A stretch of DNA of 64,000 nucleotides from Eublepharis macularius (lineage: Eukaryota; Chordata; Lepidosauria; Squamata; Eublepharidae). Below the pieces are notes generated by a model. That model saw only the letters and a list, made by a program, of their open reading frames with translations. It ran no database searches and was not told the DNA's origin. Both the position numbers and the translations under genes were made by a program. Below are positions 10,899-21,355 of this stretch, piece after piece (position 1 is the first letter of the stretch; each line of letters begins with the position of its first letter). The stretch spans positions 37,639,001-37,703,000 of the forward strand of contig NC_072807.1 of the NCBI RefSeq assembly GCF_028583425.1. Reading direction: 5' to 3'.

Positions 10899-11797
10899 AG
10901 GCTTTCATCACCTGGCTTGATGGACTGTACTTATAATTCCTTTCTAGCTGCAGCTCCAGGCAGTTTACAAGCATGAAAACTATTCTGTTAATTAGCAAAC
11001 GAACTACAAAATAAAACAACATAAGCAAAATGCTGGACGGGTGAGGTACTTCATAATAGCATATATTCAATCGCACTAACCTTTGTTTAATTAAACCATG
11101 ATTTTGCTTCATGCCTGAAATGAGTGTGGGTGTTAAATCCCACACAGTTGACAGTGGATTGGCAAAGCTAGAATCATCTTCTTTTAGCAGTGGGCTAGCC
11201 ACTCCTAGTCCTTATTGAGTCCGCGCCAGATCTGCTTGCTAATAGCTCCTGGAATCTCTCCCTTGGCATCTTTTCCTTTTTTGCTGCAGTGAGCAACTTT
11301 CAAGTCTTAATATACGTCCCGGAAGGTCGAAATGCTCCCCCACTGGTTTCTGCTTCCGTTTTTAAACAACTGATTTGCGTCTGTTTATTCTCTTGCATGG
11401 TGACAATCTGGTTTGGCCAGTGTTGATGACAGAAGGGCATTTGCATCTCAAACGTCCTCCGGTCAGTCTCCAGACAACAGAGACGAGGCAGTTTTATTTT
11501 AGGGGCTGTTGCCTGATTGGAGAAACCTCATTTGATTTAAATGGATGGGTTTTAATTGATTAAATCTGCATACATTTGTGTATAAATGAGCGCTTTTGAA
11601 GGAAAAGGCAATTTCCCTTTGCTTTTAAAACGCCGCCTCTGAGTAGTTGTGTTGGAGGCGTCCCTTCCTGTGCGAGCAGAAAGCAAGCGTGTCCTTCTAA
11701 GCTGGAGACCTGCTCCCCGCAGTTTTTGGTAAGGACGGTATTATTAACCACTTCAGGTCTAACTTGTTTATGGGGACCCTCAATGATCACAGTGTTA
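10899..11797. other. intergenic, no gene recognised
   Basis: Unique sequence on inspection. A stretch with MIR/LINE-like wording lies at about 10,940-11,030 on the minus strand, too weak to assign. The 140-aa minus frame at 10,780-11,202 overlaps the hairpin element and is not credible. Confidence 0.4.
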
Positions 11798-11921
11798 AGA
11801 GCCTCGTGGCGCAGAGTGGTAAGCGGCAGTACTGCAGCCCAAGCTCTGCTCACGACCTGAGTTCGATCCTGGCGGAAGCCGGGTTCAGGTAGCCAGCTCA
11901 AGGTTGACTCAGCCTGGATCA
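11798..11921 (+). repeat. Sauria-type SINE head, 3'-truncated
   Basis: The tRNA-related head is present: A box in CTCGTGGCGCAGAGTGGTAA, B box in GAGTTCGATCCTGGC, then GGTTCAGGTAGCCAGCTCAA. The copy stops after GACTCAGCC; the tail seen in the full copy at 58,081-58,375 is missing. Confidence 0.8.
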
Positions 11922-13071
11922 CACTTTCCCGATCAGGACCCATATGTGTGTGGGTCCCATTAATTTAAAGACAATAGTATCAATAGCTTCTTAGCTATGC
12001 AAAAACATGGATTTTTTAAGAAGTAGTAAATTAGATTTTGATTTTTTTGCTAAAAATTTCAGTGCTTGGCCTATGGGCCGCATGTTGGATGCCCGTGGTA
12101 TAGAGGAAACAGGTATGAATGTGACTTTTGCAGTTCACGTTATGTTGGGGGAGCAGTTCCCAAGCAACCTGGAAGGGCTGAGAGCCACTCAGGGCCTGCA
12201 TCCAGCCTCCCTTCCCAACGTCCTGATCGCCTCTGTCTCCCACCGCACCATTAGAAAGGGGCTTAATTAAGGACGCTGCTCTGTGATGGATGGCCATGCC
12301 ATGTAATGGCTCAGTCTGCCCGCAGTTGCTATGCGAAACTCCAAAACCACAACCTGATAATGTAAATGGAGATCCCATCAGCGTGGCCATCTATCTGCTC
12401 CCTTCTCCCCCCACCCCATCCTTTTTTTGCTGTCTCAACACAGACAAGCTATACGTTATTTACCATACCAAGAACAGGAGAAACAAGAATGGAATCGAAA
12501 TAGTTCTGGATAGGGGGAAATAGCGTTACATTTGCCATTTTCTGCATCCAATTGTGATTCGATTCCCCTCCCCTTTGTATAAAAAAGCAATTATTTTAAT
12601 TTCATGTGCCTTATTAACTGCCATTATCAAGAGAACTGTGTTGGTTATTTTTGGTTCCAGTTTTCATGAGGCAAGGGAAAGGCTTGTTTTGGCTTGCACA
12701 GATGAGAGCTTTATGTTCCAAACCACATGCACTAGCACATAAGGGCAAAGATCCTTCCCACGCATGAACTTCTCAATGGCATCCTTTTATTAAAACCGAA
12801 ATTCCTCCTATTCACATAGGGTTTGTTGACCTGATCTGTGTGGATTTGTTCAGTTTGTGTGGAGAGAGGTGGTCCTTCCAGTTGACGAAGGAAGGGTTGC
12901 TAATCCTTCTCAGTTTACTTTGGCTCTCTAGTTGACTATGTGAGGTCTTACCTTTTTCTCCCGGAATCCCACCTTGCCTGGTGCATGATGCAAAGATGCA
13001 GCCCTATTGGGTGCAATGTGGGATAAGTCCATCTCTGCAAAAGCCTATCACGAGGTAACTCAAAGTAGCAT
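11922..13071. other. intergenic, no gene recognised
   Basis: AT-rich unique sequence with no exon, RNA gene or repeat boundary that I can support. Confidence 0.4.
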
Positions 13072-13605
13072 CTTTTTTTTAATTATATGTATGTTTTTAT
13101 TTAAAAGAAAAGATTGTATATGACGGTCGAAAGTGCATAATAAAGCTTATACAAATGGTAGTTGAAATTAATTTGAGGCTTATACTAACTTATACAGATA
13201 GTACATTTAAAATTAATTTATGGCTTAAACAAGCACTACGTTTAAAGTGGAGTTAAAATGATAAAAAAATATAATAGAAAAGGATTTTAATAATAGAACT
13301 TCGTTGGGTTGTAAATCTTGTTCCCTTTCCTTAGTTACTTATACAAAATTTAATATCAACTATTTTACTAATTATCCCGTTTTTCATACTTGTATCTTCA
13401 TACTAAGTTATACTAAATTCCCTTAATTATTGTTAGTTCTGGCCTAAATAATCAAAGAAATCCCTCAATTTCCCCCAAAATTCAGCTATTGATCTATTAT
13501 GTACGTGAGTAGTTAATTTGGCCTTCGAGTCTTATTCATGAATCTTATCTATCCACTCTGACATCGAAGTGGCATTTTGAAAGGTGTCAGAAGTGATCAG
13601 TGGGA
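13072..13605 (-). mobile_element. L1 3' end, 5'-truncated
   Basis: A T run at 13,073-13,080 is the reversed poly(A) tail. Read on the minus strand, the far end decodes to the last part of L1 ORF2: a segment like MSEWIDKI, followed after mutations by AEFWGKLRDFFDYL. The C-terminal wording resembles the L1 fragment at 15.9-16.7 kb more than the full-length L1 at 40.7 kb. The reading frame is broken, so this is an old, dead copy. Confidence 0.7.
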
Positions 13606-13754
13606 CACAGTCCACTGGGAAACGGTTGTGCAAGCATCATCGCAATGCACAAAACATGTGCGAGTGTTTATTTGCGCTGCGAGTTAATTCTTGAAGGTAC
13701 ATTGGTTGTTGGGGGTTTTCCGGGCTGTATTGCCGTGGTCTTGGCATTGTAGTT

Positions 13755-13795
13755 CCTGACGTTTCGCCAGCAGCTGTGGCTGGCATCTTCAGAGG
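13755..13795 (-). ncRNA. hammerhead ribozyme motif, left arm
   Basis: On the minus strand CTGAAGA is at 13,786-13,792 and GAAACGTC at 13,758-13,765, with the same 6-bp stem II as the copies at 4.2 kb. All core positions are intact. Confidence 0.75.
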
Positions 13796-13802
13796 TGTAG
13801 CA

Positions 13803-13843
13803 CCTCTGAAGATGCCAGCCACAGCTGCTGGCGAAACGTCAGG
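13803..13843 (+). ncRNA. hammerhead ribozyme motif, right arm
   Basis: CTGAAGA is at 13,806-13,812 and GAAACGTC at 13,833-13,840. Stem II GCCAGC/GCTGGC lies between them, and a CCT/AGG stem I can form. The predicted cleavage site is after C13840. Confidence 0.77.
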
Positions 13844-13940
13844 AACTACAATGCCAAGACCACGGCAATACAGCCCGGAAAACCCCCAACAACCATCGTT
13901 CTCCGGCCGTGAAAGCCTTCGACAATACCTTGAAGGCACA

Positions 13941-15896
13941 GTTTGGCTTTTTCCTCCATTGTTAAGGAGCCAAAGGTCTCGGGCCTGCTCTGGGTTTTTC
14001 AGTCCCTCTCCAAGCTGATCTAGATCAGCCCCGCCCCCATACAAGGTCACCTTTGTCATGCTGTAGGTGCCACAGATACAAAAGGCCTTTGTGTAGCCCT
14101 TAATTGCAGCAACGTTGTGAAGGGGAATGCACCGCTCAGGAAGCATCATTTATCTAGGTCAGGCACCTTCCCTGCTTGAAATCCCCTGTTCGCGTGCAGG
14201 CGAGTTTATTTCAAAAAGTGGATTTTCTTTCACCTTGGTGTTAATATAATCTTTTTATATCGTGGGGCACAAAGGACAAGGATTCTTAACTCCCAGCATT
14301 GCCAGCCTTTGAAAAAATCTCAGTATCGGTGCGTCGCAATCCTATGATGAGTTTCTCACTTCTTTTTCTGTGCTTGCCCCTTTGAAACCCACCTCTTTTG
14401 TGAAGGGTGCAGTGTGATCCAGAAGTTCCTAAACCATGGGCCCAGGCACACTTGTGGGCCATGAGCGCATGCCTTGAAAAATTATGCAACCATCCATTCC
14501 ATCATAAAAAACTTCTGTGCAGTTTTAGTAATGTGGTTTTTGTTTTGGGCACGGCAGCTTTTTGAGATAACGACCATCTGTCTTTTTACCAGGTTTTGTC
14601 CAACTCACTGATAGGAATTCGCACTTATGTGTTACATTAATTTCATACACCTCAATCATGCAGTTATTTACCATATGGACAATATTTGAGATGCGAGAGA
14701 AGTCACTGGTGAAAGGTTACAATATTTGAAAAATGTGGTTTAGACATCAGTTGCTGAAAACTTTAAGCAGCAAGAAGGTACCTTGTTAGAACTATTCTGC
14801 AGACTGAAGAAGAAGCAGGATTGGTGCCAAGACTATATAACCAAACTGCTAGAAGATAGCAAGCATTACTTGTGCCTTTGATAAATGCATGCATCTTTCC
14901 TTTGCAGGTAATTATGTGTTACACAAACATTGGCCAAAGAATTAGCCATGTTCCAGAATGGAAAGCTGCCTTACCTAGGCATCTCCTTTTATCTACCAGT
15001 GATGAGTTTACTTTTTTTATTTCTCTGTGACGCTGTATTCTCGAGGCTAACCTTGGAAGTTATTCCTCTGCAGTGCAGTGATCTTCCAGAAAAAGCTGCA
15101 AAAAAATGTAGAAAGATTTTTAATAAATTTTGAAAAGAGTAGTGGTTTCCTCCGCCCCAAGAAAAGTTTAAAAATCTAGTGCCTCAGCATGAGTACAGTT
15201 CTCTTCTCCAAGATCTTAGAGGAGGGAGATGAATGGAGCCTATCACCAAAATTTGGTCTTGGTTTTAACTGTATGTCAATGGACTGGAAAGGGGATCGTT
15301 GTGAATCCGAACTCTATTTTTGATGCTGCTAGCAGCCGATGTCCCTCTTGGAGTCTATTCTAACTTGAGACTCACATAGGGAAGGTGAAGCTTTGTCTTG
15401 ATAAACACTCCAAAGATATTTTTGGACCCAAGGTTTAATGTAATTGCTCGCCAGCTATTAGCGCGATGTGCATTTCTAAAACACAGCTGCTTTCAAACTG
15501 AATGTTCTTGGCTCCCCCCCAGCTTTCCCATCAAATTACCAGAGGCTTGAGGGTGGTGAGGCTCGTATATCAGAGCCCTCAATTGGGTAAAACTCAATCG
15601 GCTTAATTAAAGCCGAGCAGACGGGACCCCTAAATAAGCCTGTTTTACAGCTCCATGTAGGAATATTCAGTCCCGTGAAGACTTACAGCCCTCTGCCCTC
15701 CAGCCCAACAGATCCAAGCAGGCGGGTTTTCTTTCTTGGATGTCTTTGTGACATCCGAATCAAGTCAGTTGTTAATGACCCATATTTTCAGACAAGGAGA
15801 TGAGTAATGGTTCCTGATCTAGCACGAGTCGATCAACCGTTTAGTGTCTAGCAGATGATGTTTTCCACGTAAGATGCGAAGCTCGAGAACTATGCT
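13941..15896. other. intergenic, possible hAT remnant
   Basis: At about 14,418-14,480 the wording GTTCCTAAACCATGGGCC and TTGTGGGCCATGAGCGC resembles the end of a hAT-type DNA transposon, but no second end or duplication is clear. A 67-aa frame at 14,930-15,133 has no recognisable domain. The remainder is unique sequence. Confidence 0.35.
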
Positions 15897-16123
15897 ATGA
15901 GGGTGAGGGCGCAGAAAGGGTTTAGCAGGGAGAGTAAGCAACCTGGGAGACTCTACAGGGTGTCAAGGGGTCCGAAAAATACGCTATTAAATATTCTCCC
16001 TAGTAAAGTCACAAAAGAACAGGGAGAACTCTTCAAGTATATAGTGACAGCTGCGAGAGTGCTATATGCGGCAAAAGGGAAGACAGAATCTTGCCCTGAT
16101 ATGCCTGAGTGGATAGACAAACT

Positions 16124-16253
16124 GTACGGATAGGTGCAGAATCAAAAAGAGTCCAATAGCACCTTTAAGACTAACCAATTTTATTGTAGCATAAGCTTTC
16201 GAGAATCAAGTTCTCTTCGTCAGATGCATGATACAGAGACTGGTACGGATAGG
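16124..16253 (-). mobile_element. PLE terminal insertion with TSD, nested in L1
   Basis: The duplication GTACGGATAGG is perfect at 16,124-16,134 and 16,243-16,253. The insertion (16,135-16,242) on the minus strand reads CTGACGA, a hairpin, GAAAGCTTATGC, then GGTTAGTCTTAAAGGTGCTA and ACTCTTTTTGAT. It interrupts the truncated L1, so it is younger than that L1 insertion. Confidence 0.85.
16197..16223 (-). ncRNA. hammerhead-like core, PLE
   Basis: On the minus strand CTGACGA (16,217-16,223) is followed by stem II GAGAA/TTCTC and GAAA (16,197-16,200). The order of elements is that of a hammerhead, with a longer stem III candidate AGC-TTAT-GCT. Stem I pairing is not convincing, so activity is doubtful. 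Confidence 0.5.
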
Positions 16254-16718
16254 CATCGATGTCTAAATTAACTTCCTATGTCCATAGTAGACCAATATCA
16301 GAATTCCTGAAAAAGTGGAAAGATTTCTTTGATTACCTAGCTTGAAGCTAAAAAAAACTAAGAGCAGTTAATATGGAAATGGAGTAATCATAACATAGAG
16401 ACCTTAAAAAATGTTGAGTTATGAAATATGGAAAAGATGACTGATTAAAAACTATTGACATTAAAGCGTAGGTATAACTGCCAAAGAAAGGGAGGAGAGA
16501 ACTGTTCCATAAGCTAGTTGCGTTGCCACATATTTTGAATATACTTTGCTGTAGTAGCTTAAATGTAGCTCAAATGTAGTGCTTTGTATTCTGTATAAAT
16601 TTCTATGAACTTTCTATTTCCTTTTTTCAAATAAAACTTTATTTAAAAAAAAACAAGGTGGCAAGGGGTGAGACCCTACCATCCTAGAGGGCTGCCATTA
16701 AGTCTCATCTCTTCTAAT

Positions 16719-16969
16719 ATAGAATTTAGATCCAGAGGAGTTAGCCATGTTAGTCTGTAGTAGGAAAAAAATGGGAGGGGGTGGCTTCAAAGAGAGCACA
16801 AACAAGGGAGGAGTTCCCCCCTCCCCCCCTCTCCTCCTCTATATTTGGCCAGTTTCCTTCTGCCCTCCATGCATCTGACGAAGAGAACGTGATTCTCGAA
16901 AGCTTATGCTACAATAAAATTGGTTAGTCTTAAAGGTGCTACTGGACTCTTTTTGAATACAGAATTTAG
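16719..16969 (+). mobile_element. PLE 3' end insertion with TSD
   Basis: Flanks ATAGAATTTAG (16,719-16,729) and ACAGAATTTAG (16,959-16,969) match at 10 of 11 bases. The element opens with an inverted copy of its own end (ATCCAGAGGAGTTAGCCATG and on to GTAGTAGG). It then switches to forward orientation through a pyrimidine-rich stretch, CTGACGA, GAAAGCTTATGC and the CTACTGGACTCTTTTT end. The forward part matches the 3' untranslated region of the PLE at 61.2-61.4 kb. Confidence 0.82.
16875..16901 (+). ncRNA. hammerhead-like core, PLE
   Basis: CTGACGA (16,875-16,881) precedes stem II GAGAA/TTCTC with loop CGTGA and then GAAA (16,898-16,901). The core bases are intact. The flanking stem I is weak. 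Confidence 0.5.
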
Positions 16970-16971
16970 TG

Positions 16972-17875
16972 GCCCATGTCAGGATTTGTCCTGGGTGCTG
17001 CTGTGCCAGACATCGGGGTGCCTGACTCTGGCTCTGGGGTGTCGTCAGGGACACGGCGGGGTCCTGCTTTGTGGAAGGAGGGGAGGTATACCTCACCCTT
17101 ACTCCCTCTCTGTCCACTCGCAGGCCCGCTCACCCTGACCCAGCCCCTGCTCCCTGCTCCCACCTCCCTCTTGCACTCCTTCACCGACCTTCCTTTCCCT
17201 CCTTGCTTGCTCATACCCCTCCTTGCCAACCATCCTCCAACAACTCCCACTCCACTCCACCTCCTACACTACCCACCCCGATCTCTCTCCTAAGCCAGCC
17301 TTTATAGGGTTTCCTCCAACTCCCCCCGCCCTTCCTCCCAGGCTCCTTCCCACTCCTGACACAGCTGTCCAGCTGTGTATGCCCCCAGGTGTTTCTCCTT
17401 GCGTTCCTCTCCTCTCTTGCAGGGCGGGGCTGGATGTATCCCAGCTGGGGCTTCCCTCAGGTGTGCCGCCTTTCTCATTCTTTCCTGCAGGGTGGGGCTG
17501 GCAGGGCCCTTCCGGGCGATGCGGCGCGGCCTCCTCTGCCTCTGCTCACGAGGTGCCACGCTGGCCATCTGGGGTCCAGCCGGCTCTCCCAGGTGGCTGT
17601 TGCTGCTGTTTCCTCCTAGGGCTTGCACAGGGGCTTCCAGTCCCTCTGTCCCAGCGTTGGTGTCTCTGGCAGGCGTGCGTGCCTCTTGCCCTTTGGGGCG
17701 GGGTTGGGCAGCGCGCACCTGGCTGGCTTCTCCCTCTGGCTCCTTTTCCCCTTCCCTCGCTGCTGTCTGGAGCTGAACTCCCTCCCTGTGCCTGCAGTCA
17801 GGGTTCCATCGGCCTTCAGGTAAGGGGTCTGGGGCAAGTCCGGGATGCTTGGGGAGCTCAACCCCGGACAGCCCA
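16972..17875 (-). mobile_element. solo LTR with 5-bp TSD
   Basis: The 894-bp unit 16,977-17,870 starts TGTCAGG and ends CCGGACA, giving the TG...CA ends and short inverted TGTC/GACA termini of an LTR. GCCCA flanks it on both sides (16,972-16,976 and 17,871-17,875). A TATAAA motif on the minus strand suggests that the LTR faces minus, with about 565 bp of U3. The unit is GC- and C/T-rich, which keeps long frames open on both strands (306 aa plus, 196 aa minus); I regard both as non-coding. No internal retroelement genes adjoin it. Ty3-type or retroviral origin cannot be told apart here. Confidence 0.75.
17301..17306 (-). promoter_or_regulatory. candidate LTR TATA box
   Basis: The minus strand reads CCTATAAAGGCTGG. 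The position inside the LTR and the lack of any other TATA motif nearby make it the likely core promoter of the element. Confidence 0.45.
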
Positions 17876-17929
17876 TGCTTATCTGGGGCCACACTCAGCC
17901 AAAGGTTGGGGTTGCTGCATACTGCGTTG

Positions 17930-18050
17930 GCTTAATTTTTTAAAACTTCATTTATACTTCACCTTTCTCCTAGAGGGGAGCCCAAAGCAACTTAAATCAT
18001 TCTCCCCTCCTCCATTTCCCCGCACTGTATCAACCCAGAGACTGTCATCC
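17930..18050 (-). repeat. SINE tail fragment, MIR-like
   Basis: On the plus strand it reads TTATACTTCACCTTTCTCCT, then GAGCCCAAAGCAACTTAAAT and CATTCTCCCCTCCTCCATTT. This is the reversed 3' part of the MIR-like SINE seen complete at 38.5 kb. The tRNA head is missing. Confidence 0.65.
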
Positions 18051-18622
18051 CCTCTCCTGGCCACTCAGGTCCCCCGGGAGCCTCTAAGAGCTCTGCTCCT
18101 TTGTTTTGAAGCGCCCCCCCCCCGGCTTCCTGGGTTCTTTTGAGCGTGTGTCCCTCCTTAGCAAGCAACACTGGACACAGGCTGGTAAGATACATTATGG
18201 GAGTTGATTGCAGAAGGAACATAGGAGCGCGTGCAAGGCAGAAACCGCTCTAGAAAAGCATTTAGGCAAGGCAGAAAACAACAGCTTGCTGTTATGTTCT
18301 AACTAGCCAAAGTACTACTTGCTGGCCGGATGACTAAACATTCTATGAGTTGGTTGCAAAGCTGGTTGATCTTACCAAAAGTCCATCCGTGCCAGCTCGT
18401 TCTAGATATCCTGGAGGCATGGAGCTGAGAAACTCTTACATATTGCAAGGTGATTGGTAATGGCTACGAGGCAGCAAGGCTGACCTGGTATGGTATACTG
18501 TCTAGGGACATCTTGAAATCTAGGGGGGCATCTGCACACTCAAAGAACTAATCAGGGCTCAACTTGTTAATTGAACATTACAGCCCTGTGAAAGTTTAGG
18601 GAGGATGGCTAGCGCTGAGATC
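18051..18622. other. intergenic, no gene recognised
   Basis: Unique sequence with a short C run at 18,113-18,123. Nothing further can be supported. Confidence 0.4.
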
Positions 18623-18845
18623 AGCACGACGTTTTCTTGGCAGACTTTTTACGGGGTGGTTTGCCATTGCCTTCCCCAGTCGTCTACACGTTACCCCCAG
18701 GAAACTGGGTACTCATTTTATTGACCTTGGAAGGATGGAAGGCTGAGTCAACCTTGAGCCGGCTACCTGAACCCGGCTTCCGCCGGGATCGAACTCAGAT
18801 CGTGAGCAGAGCTTGGACTGCTTACCACTCTGCGCCATGGTGCTC
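18623..18845 (-). repeat. Sauria-type SINE, tail-truncated
   Basis: On the minus strand: tRNA-like head with GGCGCAGAGTGGTAAGCAG and B box GAGTTCGATCCCGGC, then GGTTCAGGTAGCCGGCTCAA and GTAAAATGAGTACCCAGTTT (with small changes). The block ends near GCCAAGAAAACGTCGTG, so the BovB-like terminal part is missing. Confidence 0.8.
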
Positions 18846-20299
18846 CTAGCTCCATAGAGATTACACTGGATGATTTGATTACAAGAAAACAATGAATATT
18901 TCAGCAAGGAATCCCCCCCCCCCCACAAAAAATGCTGGTAGAAGCTAGGACCTTTCCTAGTAATGCATGAACACACCCACACAGGTGCACACAAATGTCT
19001 TGCAACTTCATGAGCTGACTTTATCAGGAAGGAAGTTAAATGCGGGCCGCCTGCAATTGAGGGCAGGGTTTCTGCAGGCTCAGGGATGGGTATGCAGGAA
19101 AGCCAGTGTCCTAAATTTATTAGGATTTTTCAAGAGTCCCCAGGCTGCTCTCCGGATTCCTGGGGTGCAGAAGAAGGCCGGAGGCAGCGTGAGGGAGGGC
19201 GTCTTTGGCCTGCTGCTTGTAGGGCGCAAGGAGCCACTGGAGGGTCTTGCACAGCCTCTCTTGGAGCCGATCCTGAGGAAGGGGCGATGCAGGCGAAGGA
19301 AGAGGGCGAACTTGCATTGCGATCAGGATGCTGCTCTTTTACTTCCCTTCTGTGTCCTGCTTCTGCGGATGATGAGGGATACTTTGGCGTATGATTCTTC
19401 CTCGCAGACGCTGTGGAAGGCTCCCCGCTGCAAGACGAGCGCCGGTCGCCCTCCTAATCGATAGCCTCGTCTCTGTGCGAGGCTCTGTTCCCGCTCCGTT
19501 GCATCGCCAGAAGCCTCCATAATTTTGGCTGTGCTCTCTTACAGATGTGGTTTTTATGATTGCCGTGGATGAGAATAAATGAGGTCTTTCCAATGAGAAA
19601 TATGAAATGTTGCCTAGAGGTTCTATGCAAATTAATGTTAAATTACTTCCAGTAACAAGGGCCTAATGATTGATCGTGCTCTCTTGTGCTAACGGCTCGC
19701 TCGCAGAAAGCTGCTTTTGTGAGCGCTCAAGGCTATCCTGTGCTTTGGGACCACTTTGTGTTGCTCGAGGCCACGAAAGCTGCTGCCTTTTGCTCTTGTA
19801 GCTACAGATCTCAACCATCAATGCCTCTTACCTTGGAGACTTATAGGAGTGCTTTCAGGAATGGCCCTGCGTAAGCAATTTGGTGGCCAGGATCCAAAGA
19901 CCTGAACATCCGGCTCTGCCTGCCCGAAACAACAGTGGAGTTATCTCCAGTATTTCTACACTGCCTTTTAGCAGGCATGCCCCTTAAAGCAGATCACATT
20001 AAAGAAATGCATTCTCTTGTTGAGGGGCCACCACAAAGAAAGCCGTTCACAGCTGAAGGCAATTTCGTGCCTTAAGCATATTTTAATGGGCAGGGAAGGA
20101 CACAAAGATTTTAAAACACCTAGGACAGAATTTCATTGACTGATGTGGAAACTGGATGCATTTCTTCAGCTGCGTGTGACCACACTCTCTAGAAGTATCT
20201 AACTTCTTGTACCTATTCCTTTCTGCTTTTCCCATTTGTGTGACATTTTGTGTATAGATGCCCCGGAAAAATTAGGCAGGATTTCAAATCAAGATCTTA
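18846..20299. other. intergenic, candidate conserved block inside
   Basis: No gene is visible. Frames at 18,967-19,464 and on the minus strand overlap each other and carry no domain. The stretch 19,510-19,690 is AT-rich, free of recognisable repeats and contains ATGCAAATTAATGTTAAATT, which has the look of a conserved regulatory block. This is only a guess. Confidence 0.35.
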
Positions 20300-20525
20300 T
20301 TTATTTTATTTACTTTATACTCTGCCTTTCTCCCTATTGGGGATGCAAAGCAGCTTACATCATTGTCCTCTCCTCCTTATTATCCTCACGAGAACCCTGT
20401 GAGGTAGGTTAGGCTGAGAATAGGACGGGCTCAAGGTCATTCAGCAAGCTTCCATAGCAGAGTGGCAATTTGGACCCAGTTCTCTCATATGTTAGTCTGA
20501 CTCTACACACCACATATAACAAATA
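20300..20525 (-). repeat. tRNA-derived SINE, MIR-like
   Basis: The plus strand shows the reversed tail (TTTATACTCTGCCTTTCTCC), the core (GAACCCTGTGAGGTAGGTTA, CTCAAGGTCATTCAGCAAGC) and a degraded head (GCAATTTGGACCCAGTTCTC). Length and order match the copy at 38,475. Confidence 0.78.
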
Positions 20526-20857
20526 TCCATCGGAAGAGGCATTCTCCCTCGTCTCCTGTGAAGGAATGCCTCTCCTAAAGCTGTGCATGCTATCATTGAA
20601 TAGTAAAATTTATTTTTCTTTGCAGCGTATTATTTTATGGGCCTCATTTCTTTGTCCTTGCTGTTGGTTTGGCAGATTCATTTGCACTGTGTATACCTGT
20701 TGTACAGTTCTAATCACAATGTATACAATATGTATAATATATACCATATGTATAATATATGTATTGTGTAAACTTATATATCAATGTAGATTTTTATGGG
20801 GGGAATTCGATACAAGGAAGCAGAAAACAGTGCAAAAATAAGAATTTCCGTTTCAGT
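20526..20857. other. AT-rich spacer
   Basis: Contains an AT/GTAT-rich low-complexity stretch at about 20,718-20,770. No gene. Confidence 0.4.
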
Positions 20858-21355
20858 TTGCACAAGGGAGGTTGGAGCATCTTTTCTATGAAGAAAGGCT
20901 GAAGAGCCTAGGACCTTTCAGTCTAGAAAAAAGATGGCCAAGGGTGGGGGGTGGGGGACATAATAGAGGTTTATGAAACTATTCACGGGGTGTAAAATAA
21001 TACTAGAACGCAAGGCACCCCTTAAATTATTGAGAAATAGGTTTGGGACAGAGAAAAGAAAGTGCAATGAAACTGCGGAATTAAATAGCTTTAAAAGGGG
21101 AATAGACAGATGCACGGAGGAGAGGTGCGGCAATGGCTATTTGCCACGGTGACTGAAGGGAACCTCCATGTTCAGTCAGTAAACCTCTGAACACCAGTTC
21201 TGGGATGCAGAAGTAAGGGAGGGCCCCTGCCTCTGTGCCCTGTTTATCTGGTCCTCCCGGGTGACTGGTTGGCCACTGCGCAAAAGACAGGATGCTGGAC
21301 TAGCTTAACCCCTGGTCTGAACCAGCAGGTGCTGCTCAGGTTCTTAGGTTTTTAA
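20858..21355 (+). mobile_element. CR1 LINE 3' region fragment
   Basis: The order GAAAGGCTGAAGAGCCTAGG, AGTCTAGAAAAAAGATGGCC, CATAATAGAGGTTTATGAAA, GGAACCTCCATGTTCAGTCA and CTGGACTAGCTTAACCCCTG is the well-known 3' region of reptile and bird CR1-type elements. About 500 bp remain. The frame is broken, so no protein is called. Confidence 0.75.

Larger units (their letters stand above)
13690..13940. mobile_element. PLE terminal insertion, palindrome with TSD
   Basis: Direct repeats CTTGAAGGTACA (13,690-13,701) and CTTGAAGGCACA (13,929-13,940) flank it, with 11 of 12 bases identical. Inside, 13,703-13,895 is a perfect palindrome of two 95-bp arms around TAG, with the same right-hand extension as the copy at 4.2 kb. 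Its arms differ from that copy by one base (GTTGTTGGGGG instead of GTTGTTGTGGG), and the change is present in both arms. The central 50 bp of the 4.2-kb copy are absent. Confidence 0.85.
15897..16653 (+). mobile_element. L1 3' end, 5'-truncated, interrupted
   Basis: The frame at 15,897-16,133 ends in a segment (FKYIVTAARVLYAAKGKTES, then MPEWIDKLYG) that lines up with the C-terminal part of L1 ORF2. In the intact L1 in this window the matching region is YMTAAARLLYAQKWKVQ. A PLE end is inserted at 16,135-16,242. The L1 resumes afterwards (a frame reading EFLKKWKDFFDY) and runs to AATAAAAC and a poly(A) run at 16,645-16,653. The 5' boundary is approximate. It belongs to a different L1 lineage from the full-length copy. 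Confidence 0.7.

Noticed and set aside
14930..15133. 67-aa frame as transposase remnant
   Set aside because: A possible hAT-like end lies upstream, but the peptide has no recognisable transposase motif.
17223..18143. 306-aa plus-strand open frame
   Set aside because: It lies mostly within the solo LTR, owes its length to C/T-rich composition, overlaps a 196-aa minus frame and has no domain.
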